This document shows positions 23,204-32,281 of a DNA stretch of 64,000 bases, piece by piece. The stretch comes from Sarcomyxa edulis (taxonomy: Eukaryota; Basidiomycota; Agaricomycetes; Agaricales; Mycenaceae): NCBI GenBank assembly GCA_009761415.1, contig QUOL01000015.1:124001-188000 (forward strand), written 5' to 3'. The notes below the pieces were generated by a model. It saw only the letters and a list, made by a program, of their open reading frames with translations. It made no database searches and had not been told where the DNA came from. A program made the position numbers and the translations under genes. Position 1 is the stretch's first letter, and each line of letters begins with the position of its first letter.

Positions 23204-24662
23204 ATGTCTTCCGTCCTCACAACCTCCCGTTACGGCAAGGACAAAATCAGAGTCTTTCGTGTCGTTCGCGATGGGAAATGGCATAACATCGTAGAGTACA
23301 ATGTTACCGCTCTCGTTGAGGGCAATGTGGATCTCAGGTGAGGATTTGAATCTTCTTTAGGTACTTAGATCAGAGTGTGTTCTTATCAGAATCGTCGAGG
23401 AAGTTACACTCAAGCAGATAATTCGGTGATCGTCGCTACAGATTCAAGTACGTCCATGCTCAATATGATATATCGATCATCTCAAAGCTCACAGTTCTTG
23501 CTTTGCAGTCAAGAACATCACATATTGTCCGTCATCCCAGACACTATATACCCTCCATCTCTCTACTGACGTCGTCAAACAGACCTGGCCAAAACATCGC
23601 CTCACATCCTCAACCCAGAACGTTTCGCTATCCATCTAGGCACGCATCTAGTTTCCAAATACGCCCACCTACACAAAGCGTTCATCACCATCGAACAATT
23701 GAGATGGTCGCGTATTGCTGTTGATGGGAAGAGTCATCCACATTCGTTCATTAGAGATGGTGATGATAAAAGGATTACGAAGGTTGAGGTGAGTGAGAGG
23801 TATCGCGGAGGACTGCGGAACTTGGGCACTCACTCACTAGTATGAATGGAATATTAGATAGATGCTTCTGCGGGTAAAAACAAGATGACAGCTTCTGTCA
23901 CGTCCGGTATCGCAGACTTGTTAGGTACGTCCTCGAATCATCTTCCAATTCCAATCCGGCTGCCTATCTGACTTCATATGCATTCGTTAGTCCTAAAGAC
24001 AACCGGTTCAGCGTTCACCAACTTCATCCGTGACGAATACACCACTCTAGTCGAAGTAGACGATAGGATCCTATCCACCTCCGTCGATCTTTCATATACA
24101 TTCGCACCCATCAGCATCCCAGCACCTACCGATGACGCGAAGCTCGAGCTGAAATTGGCCGAAGGCGTTTGGGATGATTCGATCTATGAGAGAGCGAGGA
24201 AGATCACACTGGAGGTGTTCGCACAAGATGAGAGTGCTAGTGTCCAGGTATGTCTTCGAGTCTTTCATATTACGTCTTTGAATTTCCTTGAAGCTGATGA
24301 TGATGTGGGAAACAGGCAACGTTGTATAAAATGGCACAACAGCTCATCACAGAGACTGATTTGATCAACACTGTAACGTATACCCTGCCCAACAAGCATT
24401 ATGTCCCCGTCGATATGAAATATATCGGGATTGATAATATGACACCGTGAGTTTCGACGTTTGCTTTGCTCATGATCTCTAGCTGATTTCCTTTGATGTA
24501 TCTGCAGGGCTAATGCAGAGGTGTTCATGCCAATTGCAGCTCCGAGGTATGTTCTGTTCTTGTTTTTTTGTCAGATATTCTGTGCGGATATTGATGAGCG
24601 ATTTCTTTCTTTGCTTTCGCTTTCATAGTGGCTTGATTTCGGCTACCGTTTCTCGTCAGTAA
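23204..24662 (+). CDS. uox: Urate oxidase (uricase)
   Basis: Copper-independent, cofactor-free oxidase converting urate to 5-hydroxyisourate in purine breakdown, normally peroxisomal. The ATG at 23204 gives MSSVLTTSRYGKDKIRVFRVVRDG, with the family YGK..VR signature (catalytic Lys). Further blocks are YTQADNSVIVATDS (the Thr of the ATDS triad region), KNITYYLAKTSPHI after an intron, FAIHLGTHLV, FIRDGDDKRITKVE, TSGIADLLVLKTTGSAF, FIRDEYTTL, VTYTLPNKHYVPVD and NAEVFMPIAAPSGLISATVSRQ. All domains of a full-length uricase (about 300 residues) are present over eight or so exons. The final tripeptide is SRQ, not a canonical peroxisomal SKL-type signal. Splicing near 23541-23581 is fixed by the KNITYYLAK alignment. 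Confidence 0.93.
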
Positions 24663-25046
24663 AAAAGGAATCGGGCAAAGATCTGGATTCTGGATGTGTA
24701 GGATCGTGTATTTGTACGACAACAAGGAATGCATGAACATTTGTGTTATATTTGAACGAAGGATATGAAGTCATCCTAACGGACGCGACGCACCGGTCAC
24801 TGGCTAACTCAAAGCCTCAAGGCCCAAAGCTGGCTTTGCGATCAAGCAAATTAAACTTCTCAACTGTAATTGAGAACTTACTGGATATCAAAATAAAATT
24901 CTTATATATATCTGAGCGTTTTGCATTGATACGCTGTCGAGCACCTCTATAGACGACCGTACACTTGATCTTCGCAGTCTCACGACCTGTTGTATATTAT
25001 ATGCCATCGTGATATTCCGAAGGATCCAAGATCCAACGCGTGGGCT
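24663..25046. other. Convergent spacer after uricase
   Basis: About 380 bp of AT-rich 3' flank before the minisatellite. No gene or RNA seen. Confidence 0.45.
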
Positions 25047-25193
25047 AGCTATAACTATAAATCCTCTATGAACTAGCTATAGATCCTCTATGAACTAGCT
25101 ATAGATCCTCTATGACCTAGCTATAGATCCTCTATGAACTAGCTATAGATCCTCTATGACCTAGCTATAGATCCTCTATGACCTAGCTATAAC
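25047..25193. repeat. 22-bp minisatellite overlapping the gatA stop codon
   Basis: Six to seven tandem copies of a 22-bp unit, CTAGCTATAGATCCTCTATG plus AA or AC. The first copy is a longer variant. The last, truncated unit (CTAGCTATAA) overlaps the 3' end of the minus-strand gatA frame and contributes its TAG stop codon (25187-25189). Confidence 0.92.
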
Positions 25194-27569
25194 CCCTCAA
25201 TAACCCCACCAACCCTCAACACCAACTCATCAAACCCCCACTGCCCAACAACGCTAACACCCACCGGCCAACCATCTCCCTCTCCCTCTCCCTCTCCATC
25301 TCCATCTCCATCTCCGTCTCCGTCCTTACATATGACGGGAGCAGGTACGCTCAGCGCGGGTAACCCAGCCAGGGATGCGGGTACTGTTAATACGTCTTGG
25401 ACGTATGCGTCTAACCCAGCGTATGCGTCTAGCCCTAACCCAGCGCCGGTGGAATCTACGGTTTCTGAGCCAGCGCCAGTGGAACCTAAGTCTACGTTTG
25501 AATCTGATACCGATGGCGGTAGGAGGGGTGCGGTGCGGATAGCTGAGGGGTGGATGAGGACGTCTACACCATCGGGATGAGGATGTGGATGTTGAGGAGA
25601 AGAAGAAGGAGAAGAAGAAGAATTGGATAGGGATAGGGATAGGGACAAAACGTTCCGGTGCCGAAACACGCGATCGAAGTCCTGTCGGACGAGGTGCCGG
25701 ATGTGTTGGGCTTGGAGGAAGGAGTTGTTGAATGCACTGTATGAGTACCAAATGTTCAGATGATGATGATGAGAAGTATAAGTAGCGAATGTGCGAATGA
25801 TGAGAACTCGTTCAATCAATGAGGGAAGACGGAAGACGGAAGACGGTATGACGGAAGACGGAAGACGGAAACTTGGAAGTTTGAAAATTCAGATTCGTAA
25901 ACGACTCACTCTGCTGTCAACGCATAACTCCCCAACAAAATCCTTTTCTGGACTTCATGTCCGAATCCAAGGGATCGTGTGCGGGAGTAGACGGTTGTGG
26001 TTTTGGTACGGTCTGTGCCTGGTGGAGAACTCACTTGAAGCCCTGATATTTCGTGTTAGTGTCGTCTCTCGAAAAAATGTGGAATGGGGAAGCGAAGCGA
26101 CGTGGAAGTAGAAGCGAACGTAGAAGGCAATATGAATGCACCAACCATACCGAACCCCATCATACCGCGCCAAATTGCTACTAGCCTCAGCGCTCGCGAT
26201 GACGTAGTACGCGCTCAGAGCGTATGCCGTCGAAGGGAGGGACACCGGAACCAGGGATGCGCCCATTGATTTGAGAGTGGAGAGGATTTTGCGGAGGGGG
26301 TGCGTGGTGGGGGGGGATAGTTCTGTGGGGAAGTATTCCTGGGGAGAGAATGTGTGGTAAGGGTTAAGGATGTGTTAAGGGTTAAGGAGGGGAGCATCAT
26401 GTTGGGTTGGATGGTTAGACTGTACCTGTGGAATCCCAATTCTCAAGCCTTTGATAGAGAATGTAGGGTTTCCGATAGCGGCTTTGGCTTTTTGGCGGGT
26501 TTCGGGTGATGCAGCTGTGGGGTCTTTTTCGTCGTATACGGACAAGACATCTAGGAATACTCATGAACTCGATTCGTTCGAAGGCTTCACAAGAACAAGA
26601 CAAGTTAAACGGACTTACCAAAGACACGTTTCACCCCTCGCGTATCCCTCGATATGATCCCCACGCAGTCTAAACTATCTGCGAATGACACCACACCCCA
26701 TCTTATGCGTGTCAACGCCATGAATGATTGATGACATGTGCGTGCGTGCGAGACGATAGAATGACTCACCTGCTGATAAGACCATAAGACGGTTTCAACC
26801 CAACGACACCACAATACGACGCAGGCAACCGCGTAGATCCACCAGTATCCGTAGCTAACGCTCTATCCTTCAGGATTCGTCGTAAGTTATCACGATACGA
26901 TATTAGATTCAAAGGGAACTCGGGATTTATTTACGCGTAACACATCCCTGCAGCGACGGCTGCTGCACTTCCTCCGGAACTGCCCCCCGCTGACCTCTTT
27001 TCGCGGTCTGCCCATGGGGAGGTGGAGTTGGGGGGTTGGTAGGGGTTGATGACGGGTCCGTGGATGGAGTGGGTGTTTAGGGATCTGGGGTGTTTTCGTG
27101 TTAGGGTGGTGAAATATAGTGATAGTGGTGTTTGAACGTACCCCATGCCGAATTCATCACAGTTCGTCTTTCCGACAATGTCTGCGCCGGATTCCCGGAG
27201 TAATCGGACTACGGTCGCGTCGAATGGGGAAGTAAATTCTGTTGAACAGATTAGTCGACGCACTATCATATAGTACATATGAGGGACAGACGAACCACGA
27301 AGCATAGCAGAAGAGCAAGTCGTAGGCATAGACGCAGTACATATGTTATCCTTTACAGCGATCGCAACATCATGCAATGGGAGGTTCTTTGCAGGTGGAG
27401 GGATTGGTGGGTCAGCGGTGTAGACTAGGGCGTTGACGCTGCTGTTCTTTTCGTGGATGGCTTGTCGCCAGTTGTTGCATTTGGTCGAGATGTAGCGTAC
27501 ATGAGGGAATAAGATACGTGGATGTGGATTGGTGCATTTTTGTGTCACATTTGTGGAGACAAATCGCAT
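25187..27569 (-). CDS. HER2: Mitochondrial glutamyl-tRNA(Gln) amidotransferase subunit A
   Basis: Amidase subunit of the GatCAB/GatFAB complex, which converts Glu-tRNA(Gln) to Gln-tRNA(Gln) in mitochondria. The ATG at 27567-27569 gives [12 protein letters not shown] and a basic, Ser/Thr-rich lead consistent with import. A longer frame upstream lacks an ATG. The amidase triad is visible: Lys in [11 protein letters not shown], Ser in [17 protein letters not shown], and Ser in [16 protein letters not shown]. These are followed by [28 protein letters not shown] and [22 protein letters not shown]. The C-terminal third carries insertions not usual in the family: a Ser/His-rich stretch ([16 protein letters not shown]) and a DG/EG run just before [15 protein letters not shown]. 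The end lies in a minisatellite. It shares a 116-bp divergent promoter with the HNH_2 gene. Confidence 0.9.
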
Positions 27570-27685
27570 TTCTAGGAGAAGACGATGAGCAAGCGCCGGC
27601 AACTCAAAAAGGATTTCGTCCGGTGAATTTACGGCTACCTACGGCTACGGCTACGGCTACCTACCACGAGCTTCTCTTCACCGGC
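27570..27685. promoter_or_regulatory. Bidirectional promoter, gatA and HNH_2 gene
   Basis: Only 116 bp separate the start codons of two divergent genes, so the region must serve both. It contains a CTACGG-rich repeat (about 27640-27662). No TATA box is evident. Confidence 0.5.
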
Positions 27686-29041
27686 ATGCCACCCGACATC
27701 ACCGTCTACGCTGAACTACCCTTCTCCTTGTCTATACCTCTCGATCTAACGCCAACCAATTGGTCCTGGGTCCATTGCCTCACATTCCCCATCAATGACC
27801 TACACAACCTCAAACTATCGAAAAAGCCCTACAAATGGATTCGGTACGCTATAGGAGTCGTCGTCGGAGCACAAGGAGATCTCTTTGACGTGGAAGCTGG
27901 GCGTTCTATCGATTATGACTCGGATCTTCCTGCGCATGCTGCGTCTATAGTACTTCGGTATCATGTTTCTGATGCGGAGAAAGGGAGGATGTTTCCTGCT
28001 GATCCTCATTTTGCGTGTTCCACTGTAAGTTCTTCTGTGACGACCCCTCGTGTTCATGAGTTCCGCAGGGAGGTTGAGATACGGGACGGAGTATGTCCAG
28101 TAACGGGAGATGGACCGTCGGCTTGTGATGCTGCCCACCTTGTGGCGCATAGTAAAGGCGATCTTGTATGTCACTTCCTTCTACTCAGCACGAGCTTTAC
28201 TCATTATTATGACAGTACATCCAACGATATACCCAGAGTCGCGGTCGATCTGACCGTGACTATGTAGACACCATTGACGACACACGTAACGGTATCTTCC
28301 TCAATGCGGTCCTTCACAAGGCATTAGGGAAACAAGTGGCTTTCCTAGTCGTACGCCACCTCTCTGAACCATACTCGATTGAACTACTCTAACAACATTT
28401 CCGAGTAGACTCCGAACTTCGCTCTAGACACAACCGATATCGACCCTGATGCTGCCTCGCGGACTGAGTCACGGTGTACCGCACATATCCTCGCCGTGGA
28501 CCAGGAATACCTGATCAGACACCCTAATACTCCAGGACCCTATGGATCGGCAGTCCGTATATCCACAACCACAACTCCGGCTACAGCTACAGCTACTACT
28601 AACCCGACATGGCCTCCCCCTATCCTGTTCGACGCCGTGTACGCCAGCGCCATCCTCACCAACTTCGCCTCTCCAAACGTGAAGCAAGATCTCACGGACA
28701 GATGGAGCGATAGTATCTATACCGGAGGTATGAGGCACGCGGTTGAACGGTCAGAACCACGCAACCGCCATGGTACTGATATCCCCACTCCCGATGGAAT
28801 GGATATGCTCTCCATGTTTCCTTACCTTAACATTCCGAAGGATAAGCTCCCGGTGATGTTGAGGGAGATGGATGAGAAGAGGCGGGTTGAGGAACGTGGA
28901 TGTGTGGAGGAGGAACGTGGACGTGTGGAGGAGGAACGTGGACGTGTGGTGGAGAAGGTTGAGAGTTGGAGGGATGGTTTGAGTATGAGTATGAGTAGGA
29001 TTGATAATGATAGTGAGAATGAGAATTGTTTGGATGATTAG
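27686..29041 (+). CDS. HNH_2 (HNH endonuclease-like) domain protein
   Basis: The ATG at 27686 is the first in the frame and gives MPPDITVYAELPFSL. The N-terminal 110 residues form an unrecognised domain. The centre has REVEIRDGVCPVTGDGPSACDAAHLVAHSKGD, then after an intron an acidic/Asp segment (DYVDTIDDTRNGIFLNAVLHKALGK). The C..(V)TG, AAH, RNG and LH spacing matches the fungal HNH_2 family (PF13391), related to HNH nucleases. The C-terminal part includes TCTAHILAVDQEYLIRH and ends in an acidic tail with tandem VEEERGR repeats. Three to four exons. Whether it cuts DNA is not known; many fungal members are uncharacterised. No secretion signal is seen. Confidence 0.75.
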
Positions 29042-29727
29042 TATGAGCGAGTGAGTGAGTGAGTAGAAAGGAAAGAGAGGTACAACTCTAGATCTGACTT
29101 GGGTACAGTGGCGGGGGGCGATCTTGAGTCGATAGATGTTGTGAAAGGCTAAATGCCACCTGTAAGTGCTTCACTCGTCAGTCTCACATTCAACACCAGA
29201 TGTAAGCGTGAGGCTGAGCAATGAAACATCATATTACAGGACTAGTCAAGCAGGTAAGTACCTGCGTGCAGTCAAGCAGGTACTTACCTGCGTGCAACCA
29301 AGCAGGTAAGTACCTGCGTGCAACTACCACCGTGACATAAGCCGGGTGAATACAAGACCCTCTGAATACGAGGGCCGAGGCACGTCCCTCCCTCTTTCTC
29401 AAACAAGACAAGTGGCTCATAAAGTAAAGATGTCCCGCAGGTACGAATACGAAGAGCGTCGACAGGACAGCGTCGTCTGAACTCGTACATTGCCAATGTG
29501 TCGAAAATGAACCCTCCGAACCTGTCCACTGTAAATGTAATCGTTTCACATCGCAGCCAGCAGACGAAGCAGGAAGGAGTCCTTCGCAGACAGACTAGTA
29601 CTGTCCCTATCGACCTTCCAATAGCCCCAGTCAGAGTAGGCGATTATTGACAATTCTGGCGAGGATTCTGGGAAGATTCTGTGAAGATTCTGATCGATTC
29701 TGTCAGCTCAAAACACTCGATTCTTGG
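29042..29727. other. Gene-free stretch with 26-bp repeats
   Basis: 3' flank of the HNH_2 gene. It holds the palindromic repeats described separately and a cluster of GATTCTG heptamers near 29640-29720. Two open minus-strand frames (29229-29549) overlap the repeats and have no recognisable motif. Confidence 0.5.
29246..29323. repeat. Three 26-bp repeats with a 16-bp palindromic core
   Basis: Three adjacent 26-bp units begin at 29246, 29272 and 29298. Each contains GCAGGTA, a 2-nt spacer and TACCTGC. The spacer is AG in units 1 and 3 but CT in unit 2, so the unit-2 core is the exact reverse complement of the others. Confidence 0.9.
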
Positions 29728-30240
29728 TCACTTTTTCGATTTTGTTAAAGCTGCAATCCATCTGTCGGAGGTAGGGTGCCAATATTGGACTCCATCGCGA
29801 ATGTCGCATAATCCACTTGTACTTGCCGCCCTTTGAATTTTGGATGCCTTTCGAGTGTAATGACCCTCGAAAATGTTAACGTTCCGTTTTGAGGACACGA
29901 AAGTCAGACCCACGTACTTATATTGATTGCTCGACTCGATCAATTTCCTGACGTCCCACATACATACATTCGGGAAATATGCATTGGACCGTGACGGCGT
30001 CCGAAGATCATCCACTTGGTTTTTGTCGGCGCTGATCAGTACGATCGCGAAGTTCTGTTTGCACCATTCGAAAAAGTTATTGATCAGGCGTCCATGGTTG
30101 TGGCGAACAATATTAATGCAATGTCGTCCGCCTGCTCCACATGAGAAATGTACATGTGCCGTCCAGTCATGATAATATCTTCTTGGCTATCGGGAAATCT
30201 CTCGACCAAGTCCAAGTCCCCAAAGAACACCGTGACATTC
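29728..30240 (-). mobile_element. Degenerate non-LTR (LINE-type) reverse transcriptase relic
   Basis: On the minus strand, translation gives FFGDLDLVERFPDSQED, then ISHVEQADDIAL (matching the HLE.ADD catalytic box of fungal LINE-like reverse transcriptases), then FFEWCKQNFAIVLISADK (match to the WC..N...N..K motif) and QYKYVGLTFVSSKRN with HYTRKASKIQRAAS. The frame is broken by a shift near 30098, directly after the ADD box. The upstream finger region and endonuclease are absent, so this is a dead fragment of a few hundred bases. Recognition is from motif order; upstream boundary is uncertain. Confidence 0.75.
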
Positions 30241-30355
30241 CACAGTCGCCAGAGGCTCCTGCATAATAACGCCAAGCATGTGATCGCGATCAAAGCTTTT
30301 GGACTTTTTTCCGAGTCGAATCTCGACTTCACTGTCAGATTCGAATACCTGCACC

Positions 30356-32249
30356 ATGGCACCAACTCCCAAATCCACCGAACGACCGTCGAAAAAAGCC
30401 AAGATCGACGACAAACCACGGAAGGTTTCAGATAGACGGATCAAAGGATCCCCTCGTCCTCGTCCTCAGGTCAAAGGATCCCCTCGTCCTCAGGCCAAAG
30501 CCAAAGCCAAAAAACCAGCGGTGACACCTTCTGTTTCTGTCTCTGTCTCTGTCTCTGTCAAGGGCAAGGGCAAGGAAAAGGACAAGGCCCCAACGAAACC
30601 AAAACCGAAACCGAACACAAAACCCATATCAAAAAAACGATCAGCAGAAGAGGGGGATGATGTTACCGAGGTTGCCCTACCCTCGACATTCAAAATAATC
30701 GCCGGATCGTACGAAAAACTCCTCTATGGCCTCGAAGGAAGCGTCACACGCACACCGGACGGTCAGGATGGGGACTTTGAATTCCACATAAAACCAACAT
30801 TCATATTCCCCGCACACGTCTCATGCATCAAAGCCGTTTCGGCATCACCGCATGGAGGGAAATGGCTCGCGACGGGGAGTGCGGATGAGATTGTGAAGGT
30901 TTGGGATTTGAGGAGGAGGAAGGAGATTGGGGGGTTGATGCATCATGAAGGTTCGTTTCGTTCGTTTCTCGTTCTCTTTCCCTCGCCCCCCCCTGCGGTG
31001 TTGTCATTGTTATCGTTACTGAAAACATGCGTGCCTCACAGGATCTATAACACATCTAAGCTTCCCCTCCCGCTCCCACCTCCTCTCCGCCTCGGAAGAC
31101 GGCACACTCTGCTTATTCCGAGCTCGCGATTGGGCAGTCCTACGGTCATTAAAAGGCCATAAAGGCCGCGTCAACTCAGTCGCGGTGCACCCGTCGGGAA
31201 AAGTCGCGTTGAGCGTTGGGAAAGATAATACGTTGCGGATGTGGGACCTTATGAGGGGGAAAGGGTCTGCTAGTACGAAGTTGGGGAAAGGTGTGTGTCG
31301 ACCGTTCGCTTGGTTGTGTGATGCGGTGGTCTTATGAATGAGAGTCGATTTTTACTTTTACAGAAGGAGAGATCGTACGGTGGTCAACTGACGGCTCCAT
31401 GTTCGTCATCCAATCCCAATCGACGATTGATCTGTATACTACCGTGTGTACCTTCTCTCTCTCTTCTCTTCGCTCTTCCACCAACTCATGCCGTGCATTC
31501 TAACATCTTTTCTCTCTCAGGACATGATGCTCCTGCATACAATAACGCACCCATCCCGTCTCCACGACGTCAAATTCTGTAAAAGAATCAACGGAGAAGG
31601 GGAGGTTCTGTTAGCTGCTGCTGAAGACAAGAAAATATCGATATACGATGTATCTACGGATCCTGAGAGGATACCCAGGGTTATTGGTGAATTGGTCGGA
31701 CATACCAATCGGTTAGTGTTCTTTTCTCTGTCATTCATTCATCATTCGTGTAAACGTCATTCATGATACTGATAAAAACGTATGGATGGACGTAGTGTGA
31801 AGGCGGTAGACACGCTATCAATCGCGCTCCCCGTGCCTTCACCTTCCTCTTCCTCTTCCTCTTCGAAACCATCGAGGACGTACACGACGATTGTGTCTAC
31901 GGTTTCTTCGGATGGGAAAATATTCTTATATGATTTGGCAGCTTTGCCAGCGTCGGCGTCGACCCTGGAGTCAGTTGTTGCGGTTATCAATCCTGTTGCT
32001 GAATATGATACGAAGGGTACGAGGTTGACTTGTGTTACGTTGGCGGATGGGGAGGTTGAGGTTGTTGGTGGTGCTGGTGCTGGGAAGCGGAAGAGAGAGG
32101 GGGATGATGAGATGGGTAAGGATGAGGAGGCGGATTTGGATGAGGAGGAGGAGGAGGAGTGGGTGCCGCATGTGGAAGAGGAGATCGAGGACGAAGATGA
32201 GGAAGAGGAAGAGGAAGGCGAAGAAGAAGAGGAAGGCGAGAGTGATTAG
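30356..32249 (+). CDS. MAK11: MAK11/PAK1IP1-like WD40 ribosome biogenesis factor
   Basis: WD40 protein required for 60S ribosomal subunit maturation in yeast, nucleolar. The ATG at 30356 (ACCATGG context) opens a basic Lys/Pro-rich N-terminus with a VSVSVSVSV run. The propeller starts at FKIIAGSYEKLLYGLEG, followed by HVSCIKAVSASPHGGKWLATGSADEIVKVWDLRRRKEIGGLMHHEG, ITHLSFPSRSHLLSASEDGTLCLFRARDWAVLRSLKGHKGRVNSVAVHPSGKVALSVGKDNTLRMWDLMRGK and an IVSTVSSDGKIFLYD blade. It ends in a long acidic tail of Asp/Glu. Five or so introns. It converges on the GPATCH1-like gene with only 32 bp between stop codons. The LINE relic lies just upstream of its start. Confidence 0.9.
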
Positions 32250-32281
32250 TATTATTACATCGTTGTTAATATATATACAGA

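Noticed and set aside
25047..25193. Regular repeats that could suggest a CRISPR array
   Set aside because: The 22-bp units are directly adjacent with no unique spacers, and the DNA is eukaryotic. It is a minisatellite.
27518..27685. Upstream extension of the HNH_2 frame
   Set aside because: It starts at GTG, has no ATG before 27686, and would overlap the gatA 5' end.
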